A stretch of 7,186 bases of DNA from Methanoregula sp. (lineage in GTDB: Archaea; Halobacteriota; Methanomicrobia; Methanomicrobiales; Methanospirillaceae). The stretch covers positions 1-7,186 of the forward strand of contig NZ_PIZH01000080.1 in assembly GCF_002835825.1 (NCBI RefSeq). Direction: 5' to 3'. Positions 1 through 5,055 of the stretch are shown piece by piece; the first letter of the stretch is position 1; every line of letters starts with the position of its first letter. The notes below the pieces were generated by a model that worked only from the letters and a program-made list of their open reading frames with translations, searched no databases and was not told the origin of the DNA. The position numbers and the translations under genes are program-made.

Positions 1-539
1 TTCTGCGTGGCCCACAGCCCGTTCTTGTCCCCTTCCGCGGATGGGCAGGTGTGCTTGGTCTTGATGATCTTGCCGCTGGCCTTATAGGTCTGCTCGCGCT
101 CCGACCATGCGGCATTGACATCGAATTCTATACCCAGCGTTGTCGCAAGCATGGTTGCCGCAAGATCCTCGGCATATTCCCCGGTCTTCTTCTCGGTTTC
201 GCCATAGGCGTGATGTTCCGACAGGTACCCGTATTCGGCAGTATCGCTTGGGAGTGCGAGCCCGATGGCAGATGAGACGAGCCGGTTGGGCTCATTGGTA
301 TCGTTCCGGGCCATGACGCAGAAAGTCATGGCACCAGGCTCGAGTTTTTTCAGCCCGACCGACCGCGAAATCTGTTTGCACTTCGGGGGGAAGATGCTCG
401 ACACATAGACAAGATTACATTTTTCAATGCCGGCCTTCCGCAGTGCAAGCTCGAACGAGGCAAGACGATCTTTATGGACACCAACACCTTTGGTGAAAAA
501 GATCTCTTTGGGAACATACATAGCTTTTATTGGAGCCAT
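1..539 (-). CDS. pdaD: Pyruvoyl-dependent arginine decarboxylase, C-terminus cut by window edge
   Basis: This enzyme decarboxylates arginine to agmatine, the first step of polyamine synthesis in many archaea and also the source of agmatine for tRNA-Ile2 agmatidine modification. The 179 visible residues include the self-cleavage site VSSIFPP: the S47-S48 bond is expected to break, leaving a beta chain and an alpha chain whose N-terminal serine becomes the pyruvoyl cofactor. Other family-like segments are FFTKGVG (14-20), RNDTNEPNR (78-86) and [10 protein letters not shown] (104-113). E108 may be the catalytic acid, by analogy with the M. jannaschii enzyme. Homologues run only about ten residues further, so little is missing. 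The ATG at 539 is the longest start. The ATG at 521 (residue 7, MYVPKEIFF) fits the usual N-terminus of relatives better, and neither start has a Shine-Dalgarno sequence. The gene follows the HAD gene on the same strand after 118 bp but probably has its own promoter. The family call is firm; the exact start is not. Confidence 0.93.
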   Translation of the reverse strand, partial: MAPIKAMYVPKEIFFTKGVGVHKDRLASFELALRKAGIEKCNLVYVSSIFPPKCKQISRSVGLKKLEPGAMTFCVMARNDTNEPNRLVSSAIGLALPSDTAEYGYLSEHHAYGETEKKTGEYAEDLAATMLATTLGIEFDVNAAWSEREQTYKASGKIIKTKHTCPSAEGDKNGLWATQ

Positions 540-542
540 CCG

Positions 543-591
543 TTTTTTTAAGTTATTGGTGCTGACAGGAAAAAATGGGGATTTTTTTAAG
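543..591 (-). promoter_or_regulatory. Candidate TATA elements for the arginine decarboxylase
   Basis: On the minus strand two A/T-rich boxes precede the gene: CTTAAAAAAAT (about 591-581) and CTTAAAAAAA (552-543). The distal box predicts a transcript starting near 559, with a leader of roughly 20-40 nt. The proximal box, with the usual spacing of about 26 nt, predicts a start near 521, exactly at the second in-frame ATG, which would make a leaderless mRNA. The two cannot be told apart from sequence alone. Confidence 0.4.
570..575 (-). terminator. Oligo-T candidate terminator after the HAD gene
   Basis: The minus strand reads TTTTTT here, about 83 nt past the stop codon of the HAD gene. Archaeal RNA polymerase often stops at such T-runs without a hairpin. 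It sits just downstream of the distal TATA-like box of the next gene, so termination and re-initiation zones would be interleaved. Weak call. Confidence 0.35.
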
Positions 592-657
592 AATGGATCT
601 CCAGAAATGGTCTTTTTCGCATGAAAACCTGCAGACTTGAGAACTATTTTGCACCAA

Positions 658-1341
658 TCACGCCTGGTTAATCCTCTGGAGAATTTCTGAAAGTTCCCTC
701 ATCGAATCGATCACATAATCCGCACCATGCTCCTGTCGGCCTGCCGGGAACCAGTCCCCGTACCGTGCATAGACCGTCCGGATGCCAAGCCGGGTGCAGG
801 GCTCGATATCGCGGCGGATGCTGTCGCCAATGAGAAGCACATCCGATGGGGAAGCCTGCATCATCTCAAGCGCGGTAAGGAACGGGCCGGGACCCGGTTT
901 CTTCTCCTGCACAAGGTCAAACGAGACAAGGCTCGTGAAGTACTGGAGCATGCCGGTCTTCTCCAGCCGCAGGGTCGCATCGCGGGAATGCGCATCCGTC
1001 ACGATACACATCGGGTATCCCTCATCAGAGAGGTGCTGCAGGGTTTCCATAACCCCGGGGTATGGATGAATCGCTTTCAGCTTCGCTGATTCGTATACCC
1101 GGCATGCCGCATCGAACGCCCCGTCCAGCGGGATCTTCCGGTCTTCCATGTACTGCCGGATATTGCCATGCGATTCAAAGCCATGCACCGGCTGGAGGAA
1201 GTACGAGAAGAGCTCGTCACCGTCATCCTGCCCGAGAAAACGTGTCACCGCATGGCAGGAAACAACCTGTGCCTCCACCAGGTCAAATAGAGTATTGTCC
1301 ATGTCAAACAGGAGTGTCGAGACCGTACCGGGCATGCTCAT
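658..1341 (-). CDS. HAD superfamily (subfamily IA) hydrolase, probable phosphatase
   Basis: A 227-residue soluble HAD-fold hydrolase, the usual length for subfamily IA enzymes such as phosphoglycolate phosphatase and 2-haloacid dehalogenase. All four motifs are intact. Motif I is DMDNTLFD (13-20), with nucleophile D13 and acid/base D15, a pattern typical of phosphatases. Motif II is IVTDAHS (113-119), with T115. Motif III is the lysine pair K147/K148. Motif IV is [10 protein letters not shown] (169-178), with D173 and D178 for magnesium. Residues about 17-95 would form the helical C1 cap, which sets substrate choice; nothing in it lets me name the substrate. The ATG at 1341 and an ATG two codons later are both possible, and neither has a clear ribosome binding site. 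The gene is divergent from the small membrane protein gene and upstream of the arginine decarboxylase on the same strand, with no evident functional link. Fold and catalytic class are near certain; the substrate is unknown. Confidence 0.92.
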   Translation of the reverse strand: MSMPGTVSTLLFDMDNTLFDLVEAQVVSCHAVTRFLGQDDGDELFSYFLQPVHGFESHGNIRQYMEDRKIPLDGAFDAACRVYESAKLKAIHPYPGVMETLQHLSDEGYPMCIVTDAHSRDATLRLEKTGMLQYFTSLVSFDLVQEKKPGPGPFLTALEMMQASPSDVLLIGDSIRRDIEPCTRLGIRTVYARYGDWFPAGRQEHGADYVIDSMRELSEILQRINQA

Positions 1342-1355
1342 TGCTTCTGGTTTAT

Positions 1356-1370
1356 TGACCGGATTACGTA
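1356..1370 (+). repeat. Direct repeat copy 1, TGACCGGATTACGTA
   Basis: First of two near-identical elements in the divergent intergenic region. It lies 14 bp before the HAD start codon and contains the 8-bp palindrome TTACGTAA (1364-1371, one base past the repeat end). Read on the minus strand, the overlapping TTTACGTA could also act as a poor TATA box placed for a leaderless HAD transcript. The partner copy is at 1439-1455. Confidence 0.55.
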
Positions 1371-1414
1371 AAGATGCTATTGATGATCCCCATCCGGCAA
1401 GGCCGTCATGGAAT

Positions 1415-1430
1415 GGTAATGAGGGTAATG
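1415..1430 (+). repeat. Tandem GGTAATG heptamers
   Basis: GGTAATG occurs at 1415-1421 and again at 1424-1430, a 9-bp period, immediately before the TATA-like box at 1431-1440. A third copy (1493-1499) contains the start codon of the downstream small gene. This could be a minor regulatory repeat or chance; there is no independent support. Confidence 0.3.
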
Positions 1431-1440
1431 TGTAAATATG
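1431..1440 (+). promoter_or_regulatory. TATA-like box for the small membrane protein gene
   Basis: TGTAAATATG is the only A/T-rich stretch at a sensible distance upstream of the ATG at 1497. With standard archaeal spacing, transcription would begin near 1462 and give a leader of about 35 nt. Its reverse complement CATATTTACA could also serve the divergent HAD gene, with a leader near 68 nt. Low-to-moderate confidence. Confidence 0.35.
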
Positions 1441-1455
1441 ACCGCGGATTACGTA
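1439..1455 (+). repeat. Direct repeat copy 2, TGACC-GC-GGATTACGTA
   Basis: Second copy of the element at 1356-1370: identical apart from a two-base insertion (GC) after TGACC, and in the same orientation 85 bp away at the conserved GGATTACGTA half. It lies about 41 bp upstream of the small membrane protein start codon and just downstream of that gene's TATA-like box, where a bound protein would interfere with transcription initiation. Operator function is inferred from position and repetition only. Confidence 0.5.
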
Positions 1456-1496
1456 TGAGATACCTTACGGAAAGATAGCTTATCGCAGAACCGGTA

Positions 1497-1670
1497 ATGA
1501 AACCTGTTGTGGCCATCCAGATTGGAGGCGTCCTGATAGCATCCGGCATCGTGTTTGCGTCTTCCCTTGCACCGGGCATTGGTATCGTATTCGGTGTCGG
1601 CGGTGTGGCGACCGTTCTTGTCGGAATTGCCATGCTCTTTGGCCTGGCACACCAGAAGACAAAATCCTGA
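1497..1670 (+). CDS. Small two-helix membrane protein (57 aa), unknown function
   Basis: I do not recognise this protein. It starts MKPVVAIQIGG and ends GLAHQKTKS. Almost all of it is hydrophobic and rich in Gly, Val, Ile and Ala. Two membrane helices are likely, about residues 4-24 and 28-51, joined by a short turn around P26-G27, with a basic C-terminal tail (H52, K54, K56). Glycine-spaced segments such as GVGG (33-36) suggest tight helix packing. The in-frame stop at 1476-1478 rules out any upstream start before codon 1479, and no other start lies between, so the ATG at 1497 is well determined if the gene is real. Support comes from the clean hydrophobic two-helix pattern, the upstream TATA-like box and the position in an otherwise empty gap between genes. 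The charged N-terminus is short (K2), and there is no lipobox or secretion signal. It is too short for most gene finders' defaults. No function is proposed. Confidence 0.62.
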   Translation: MKPVVAIQIGGVLIASGIVFASSLAPGIGIVFGVGGVATVLVGIAMLFGLAHQKTKS

Positions 1671-1706
1671 CTTCCTTATCCCTGTTTTCATCGGTTGCCG
1701 GGATGT

Positions 1707-1716
1707 ACTTTTAATC
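1707..1716 (+). promoter_or_regulatory. TATA-like box for the 2H-metallophosphoesterase gene
   Basis: ACTTTTAATC lies 45-54 bp before the ATG at 1761. With standard spacing, transcription would begin near 1738, leaving a leader of about 23 nt that includes the weak purine motif GAGAG (1747-1751). This placement argues that the upstream in-frame TTG at 1695 is not the true start, because it would lie before the promoter. Confidence 0.45.
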
Positions 1717-1760
1717 CCAAAGACCGCACATACAGTACTGTTTCACGAGAGCGCTTGCTT

Positions 1761-3071
1761 ATGGATGACATCTTTCTTGTCGAGATACGGCTGGGAAATA
1801 CCAAGCGGCGGATCCGAAATACCGCTGCCGCGATCGCCACAACCGCCGGTATCGCACCGTATCTTGAGCGCCACCCGCACCTCACCCTTTTCGGGCCCAT
1901 GGAACTGCTCCCGGGCGTTTCCCCTGATCAGATCCTTGACTGTATCGGATCCATTGCAGCGGGCTTCGATCCTCTTCCATTCACCCTTGACCGGTTCGAG
2001 AAACGGTCGGGAATGCATGGCAGTGTCATCGCTTTTTCTGTCCAGCCATCGGAATCACTGAAACTGCTGACAACGAAGATCGCCAGAGTCCTCAATACCC
2101 TGACAAAAAGCCATAATGCCTGGGACGGGCACCCTGAACAAAAATGGTATCACGTTACCGTGGCAAACCATCTCCGTGAAAAGACCAGTGCAAGGATCTT
2201 CTCTGCGCTGCTTGAATCGGAAACCGCAGACCCATGGCAGAACCGGGTCGGGGGATTGTTCTTCCGGATCCGGTCACTGCTGGAATATCGCATCCATGGA
2301 CGGTTCCGTCCACCCCAAAAACCTGTGCTTCTTGATGAGACCGGCCTCCGGATCACGGTCATGCAGGGAGACCGGATTCTCGCGGAATATGATCTTCTGG
2401 AAAAACGCTGGAACACCGACAATCACCGTCATGACAGTCCCGGCTGGCAGCAGACGCTTGAGCGCTACCGGAGACATGCAGGTTTTGAGCTCACGATGCC
2501 CGATCCGGCCGATCCCGGTGACATCCTCGTGATTGCCGATCTCCATCTCGGCCATGCAAATATCATCCGGTACTGCTCCCGCCCGTTCCGTACCGGTGAT
2601 ACTGAAACCATGGACCGGGTCCTCATCGGTAACTGGAACGCCCGCTGCACGGAACATACAAAAATCTACCATATAGGCGATCTCTGCTACGGGCCTTCTG
2701 CCCGCTCTCCCCGGGAGTACCGCGCCATGCTCGGCGGCGATGCTGTCTTCATTGCCGGTAACCATGACAGTCCTGACCCGGGTTTAGCCCCGTTCATCTT
2801 CCTGGAACACGAGGGGATGCAGTTCTGCCTTGTCCATGATCCGTCGGATGCCCCGGAAGGATTCGATGGATGGATTATCCATGGCCACCACCACAACAAC
2901 GACCTCCGGAACTATCCGTTCATCGACATTGTGCATAAACGGATCAATGTCAGTGCTGAAGTGATCGGGTATGTCCCGGCCAGTCTCTCAGCTATCTGCG
3001 AGACTATCCGTGATCGAACAAAGACCGGCACGAACGATCCCATACTCCTGAACTATCCTCATGTTTCCTGA
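1761..3071 (+). CDS. Fusion of a 2H phosphoesterase (LigT/ThpR-like) and a calcineurin-like metallophosphoesterase
   Basis: A 436-residue protein with two different phosphoesterase domains. Residues about 1-215 form a 2H domain. Its two signature motifs are HLTL (40-43) and HVTV (131-134), 91 residues apart as in RNA 2',3'-cyclic phosphodiesterases, and it closes with the GLRITV...ILAEYDLLEKRW segment. Residues about 253-410 form a metallophosphoesterase with a full metal set: DLHLGH (260-265), IGD (305-307), GNHD (333-336), H359 and GHHH (375-378). The RPF...NWN spacing is typical of the small stand-alone members of that family. The 2H family opens cyclic phosphates or cleaves 2'-5' linkages in RNA and nucleotides; the second domain could then act on the product. 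RNA end repair or removal of a cyclic nucleotide signal is therefore possible but unproven. The protein appears cytoplasmic. The ATG at 1761 is preferred to the in-frame TTG at 1695, which would add 22 residues overlapping the promoter. The two domain calls are strong; the substrate is unknown. Confidence 0.9.
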   Translation: MDDIFLVEIRLGNTKRRIRNTAAAIATTAGIAPYLERHPHLTLFGPMELLPGVSPDQILDCIGSIAAGFDPLPFTLDRFEKRSGMHGSVIAFSVQPSESLKLLTTKIARVLNTLTKSHNAWDGHPEQKWYHVTVANHLREKTSARIFSALLESETADPWQNRVGGLFFRIRSLLEYRIHGRFRPPQKPVLLDETGLRITVMQGDRILAEYDLLEKRWNTDNHRHDSPGWQQTLERYRRHAGFELTMPDPADPGDILVIADLHLGHANIIRYCSRPFRTGDTETMDRVLIGNWNARCTEHTKIYHIGDLCYGPSARSPREYRAMLGGDAVFIAGNHDSPDPGLAPFIFLEHEGMQFCLVHDPSDAPEGFDGWIIHGHHHNNDLRNYPFIDIVHKRINVSAEVIGYVPASLSAICETIRDRTKTGTNDPILLNYPHVS

Positions 3072-3101
3072 ACCGGGAATACCCGGTCCGCAATCCTTTT
3101 T
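3072..3101 (+). terminator. Hairpin plus T-run after the 2H-metallophosphoesterase gene
   Basis: Directly after the stop codon there is a perfect inverted repeat ACCGGG-AATA-CCCGGT (3072-3087), followed nine bases later by TTTTT (3097-3101). It resembles an intrinsic terminator, although archaea rely mainly on the T-run. The T-run also forms the start of TTTTTACATA (3097-3106), a possible weak TATA box for the next gene; its predicted transcript start (about 3127) would fall right on that gene's ribosome binding site. Confidence 0.4.
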
Positions 3102-3126
3102 ACATACCGGCACGGAGTCACCATAC

Positions 3127-3132
3127 AGGAGA
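3127..3132 (+). promoter_or_regulatory. Shine-Dalgarno site AGGAGA for the MBL-rhodanese gene
   Basis: AGGAGA ends seven bases before the ATG at 3140. It is one of the few clear ribosome binding sites in the window and fixes the start of this gene. Confidence 0.7.
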
Positions 3133-3139
3133 AGCCGGT

Positions 3140-4507
3140 ATGCTGTTTCACCAGGTTGTTTCCGAAGGTCTTGCTCACTATTCCTACCTCATCGCCTCCG
3201 GTACAGAGGCTGCCGTAATCGATCCGCGCCGCGACTGCGACATCTATCTTCAGATCGCACACAACAATGGACTCTCCATCCGCCACATATTCGAGACGCA
3301 CCGGAACGAGGACTACGTGACCGGCTCAACCGCCCTGCGCGAAGCATGCGGAGCGGAGATCTGGCACGGGAGGCAGATGGATTTTGCGTTCGGCAAGCCC
3401 GTACAGGAAGGCGACCGGTTCACGATCGGGTCTCTTGAGATCATGGTACTGGAAACTCCCGGCCATACCGAGGAGAGCATCTCGCTCGTTGTCCGGGACC
3501 TTGCCGTCACACCTGATCCGTTCATGGTCTTCTGCGGTGACACCCTCTTTGCAGGAGAGATAGGCCGCACCGATTTTTATGGCCCGGACCGGAACGTCGA
3601 GATGGCCGGCAAGATCTTCGATTCCATCACCAGGAAGATCCTGACCCTTGGCGACGGTGTCATCATCTGCCCGGCCCATGGCCCGGGCTCCATCTGCGGC
3701 GGCACTATTGCTGAACACCCGTTCACGACCGCAGGGTATGAACGACAGTCCAATCCCCGGTTGAAGATGGGTCGGGATGCATTCATTGCACATCGTGTTA
3801 CCGAATCGCCGTACACCCCCCACTACTTCCGGCGCATGGAGACATGGAACCGCAACGGGCCACCCCGCACTCCAGCCGATTTATTCCCACGCCCGCTCTC
3901 AGCCGAAGCTTTAGAAACCGCGATACGCGATGGCTGCCAGGTTGTCGATATCCGGTCCCCGACCTCGTTTGCCGGCGGTCACATCAGAGGAAGCATCTCG
4001 CTCTGGCGGCGCGGAATATCGGGATATGCCGGTTTTGTCCTCGATTACGAGAAACCAGTCGCCCTTGTCGATGATTTCAATACCGGCATCGATGAAGTTG
4101 CACGCCAGTTCAGCCGTATGGGATTTGACAGCATTACGGGGATCCTCTCCGGGGGATTTGGTTCCTGGGCATCTGCCGGAAAAGAGATTGCCCTACTCCC
4201 GTCCTGCACCGCCCCGCAACTTGCAGAGCGGCTGAAACGCGAACCTGAATTTTTGCTGGATGTCCGTCACGGGGAAACGTGGCGTTCCTATGGGCATATA
4301 CCGGGAGCGCACCATATCTATGCCGGCGAGGTTCTGCAACACCTTGACAAGATCCCAAAGGACAGGACGGTCATCACGTATTGCGATGCGGGATTCAAAG
4401 GGAGCCTTGCAGCCAGCCTCCTCTCCCGCAACGGGTATCGTGACGTCACCAACCTATTGGGAGGGATAGCGGCGTGGACTCAGGCAGGGTTTGAGACCGG
4501 CCCCTGA
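3140..4507 (+). CDS. MBL-fold (ETHE1/persulfide dioxygenase-like) protein with two rhodanese domains, altered metal motif
   Basis: A 455-residue protein of the class joining glyoxalase-II/ETHE1-like metallo-beta-lactamase folds to rhodaneses, generally linked to persulfide and sulfane-sulfur handling. The MBL domain (about 1-215) keeps H109 (TPGHTEES), D134 (CGDTLF) and H180 (CPAHGPG), but the usual THxHxDH motif reads T53-H-R-N-E-D-Y59. The second and third histidines are therefore Asn56 and Tyr59. In human ETHE1 the second histidine is an iron ligand, so metal binding must differ or be lost. I recall this H-R-N-E-D-Y variant in other prokaryotic MBL-rhodanese proteins, so it is probably a subfamily trait. 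Rhodanese 1 (about 252-348) has D311 where the catalytic cysteine belongs and is probably non-catalytic. Rhodanese 2 (about 357-452) keeps C415 in the loop CDAGFKGS. AGGAGA seven bases upstream supports the start. No signal peptide is seen, so it is probably cytoplasmic. The family is certain; the activity is not. Confidence 0.92.
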   Translation: MLFHQVVSEGLAHYSYLIASGTEAAVIDPRRDCDIYLQIAHNNGLSIRHIFETHRNEDYVTGSTALREACGAEIWHGRQMDFAFGKPVQEGDRFTIGSLEIMVLETPGHTEESISLVVRDLAVTPDPFMVFCGDTLFAGEIGRTDFYGPDRNVEMAGKIFDSITRKILTLGDGVIICPAHGPGSICGGTIAEHPFTTAGYERQSNPRLKMGRDAFIAHRVTESPYTPHYFRRMETWNRNGPPRTPADLFPRPLSAEALETAIRDGCQVVDIRSPTSFAGGHIRGSISLWRRGISGYAGFVLDYEKPVALVDDFNTGIDEVARQFSRMGFDSITGILSGGFGSWASAGKEIALLPSCTAPQLAERLKREPEFLLDVRHGETWRSYGHIPGAHHIYAGEVLQHLDKIPKDRTVITYCDAGFKGSLAASLLSRNGYRDVTNLLGGIAAWTQAGFETGP

Positions 4508-4512
4508 TCCCG

Positions 4513-4520
4513 TTTCTTTT
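4513..4520 (+). terminator. Pyrimidine/T-rich stretch after the MBL-rhodanese gene
   Basis: TTTCTTTT begins six bases past the stop codon. It is a modest oligo-T signal of the sort that can end archaeal transcripts. No hairpin accompanies it. Confidence 0.3.
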
Positions 4521-4531
4521 CCCTGACCCCA

Positions 4532-4548
4532 TTTGAAAAGGTTTATCG
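4532..4548 (+). promoter_or_regulatory. BRE/TATA promoter of the PPOX-like gene
   Basis: TTTGAAAAGGTTTATCG contains a BRE-like purine block (GAAAAG, 4535-4540) directly followed by a TATA-like GTTTATCG (4541-4548). This is the clearest archaeal promoter in the window. It predicts transcription starting near 4570, leaving a leader of only about eight nucleotides. Confidence 0.65.
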
Positions 4549-4564
4549 TCTTTTGTTAGGAATG

Positions 4565-4578
4565 AGGTTTGGGAACCT
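4565..4578 (+). repeat. Inverted repeat AGGTT-TGGG-AACCT against the start codon
   Basis: A perfect 5-bp inverted repeat with a 4-nt centre ends at the base before the ATG (4579). It covers the predicted transcription start and the weak purine ribosome site GAGG (4564-4567). It may be an operator for a dimeric repressor or a small mRNA hairpin; short length makes chance possible. Confidence 0.4.
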
Positions 4579-5055
4579 ATGGAAATCATAAAAATCCCCC
4601 GTATGGACAAGGCAGAATATGACCGGTTGATCGAGAGAGGGTATGTCTGCCGCATCGCATTCCAGGGAGAGAAATACCCGTACATCGCACCGTTCCTCTA
4701 TGTCTTCGATGGATCGTTCCTCTACTTCCTCTCGACCAAATACGGCAAAAAACTCGAGTATTTCCGGAAAAGCCCGTATGTCTCTGTCGAGATCGAGAAA
4801 TACACAAAAGACCTTTCATCCTATACCTTCGTCACGCTCCAGGGATACCTGGAAGAGGTGGAGGATTCCATCGAGAAGAAACTGATCCGGGAAAAGTTCG
4901 TTGACTTAATCGTGGACCGCAACCTCTCGTGCAACATCCTTGCCGCCCTCGGCCACTCCCCGATGGATGCCCCTGTCGCCATTGCAGAAGAGGAACGCTC
5001 CCTTGTCTGGAAACTCGCCGGGGTTAAAGACATTGTCTCGCTGAAGAACCTTTAA
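4579..5055 (+). CDS. Pyridoxamine 5'-phosphate oxidase-like FMN-binding split-barrel protein
   Basis: A 158-residue protein of the FMN-binding split-barrel superfamily, the group that includes pyridoxamine-phosphate oxidases, NimA-type nitroimidazole reductases and many small archaeal flavoproteins. Family features are the N-terminal helix with [13 protein letters not shown] (9-21), the first strands [21 protein letters not shown] (25-45), the flavin-contact segment [13 protein letters not shown] (50-62), and the strand-helix pair [13 protein letters not shown] (84-96). The last 40 residues, with [12 protein letters not shown] (119-130), match my memory of a methanogen subgroup but carry no known catalytic motif. 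It is probably cytoplasmic and dimeric as in the family, using FMN (or possibly F420) for an unknown reduction or detoxification. True pyridoxine oxidase activity is unlikely because of the short length. The ATG at 4579 is well placed behind a strong BRE/TATA promoter. Its 3' end overlaps the convergent DUF255 gene by 32 bp. The fold is confident; substrate and cofactor are not. Confidence 0.88.
   Translation: MEIIKIPRMDKAEYDRLIERGYVCRIAFQGEKYPYIAPFLYVFDGSFLYFLSTKYGKKLEYFRKSPYVSVEIEKYTKDLSSYTFVTLQGYLEEVEDSIEKKLIREKFVDLIVDRNLSCNILAALGHSPMDAPVAIAEEERSLVWKLAGVKDIVSLKNL

Noticed and set aside
427..624. Plus-strand open frame of 65 codons with a hydrophobic middle
   Set aside because: It lies mostly antisense to the well-supported arginine decarboxylase gene and its A/T-rich promoter, which creates the Phe/Lys/Leu-rich stretch. 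No promoter, ribosome site or family resemblance.
1406..1691. Minus-strand open frames opposite the small membrane protein
   Set aside because: Thr/Pro/Arg-rich antisense translations without a helix pattern. The plus-strand frame has the coherent two-helix profile and a suitable upstream box.
1695..1760. 22-residue N-terminal extension of the 2H-metallophosphoesterase protein from a TTG codon
   Set aside because: It would start before the predicted TATA box and transcript start, the extra residues are unlike a domain or signal peptide, and the ATG at 1761 begins right at the first strand of the 2H fold.
2274..2765. Minus-strand open frame of 163 codons
   Set aside because: Entirely antisense to the metallophosphoesterase gene, whose catalytic motifs are intact; the antisense product has no recognisable features. 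It reflects G+C-rich codon use.
3072..3139. Possible small RNA or riboswitch in the gap with the ACCGGG/CCCGGT hairpin
   Set aside because: Only one six-base stem followed by a T-run is visible in 68 bp. A terminator explains it more simply, and no known riboswitch core was recognised.
3326..3823. Minus-strand open frame of 165 codons
   Set aside because: It is the shadow of the MBL domain coding sequence and has no motifs of its own.
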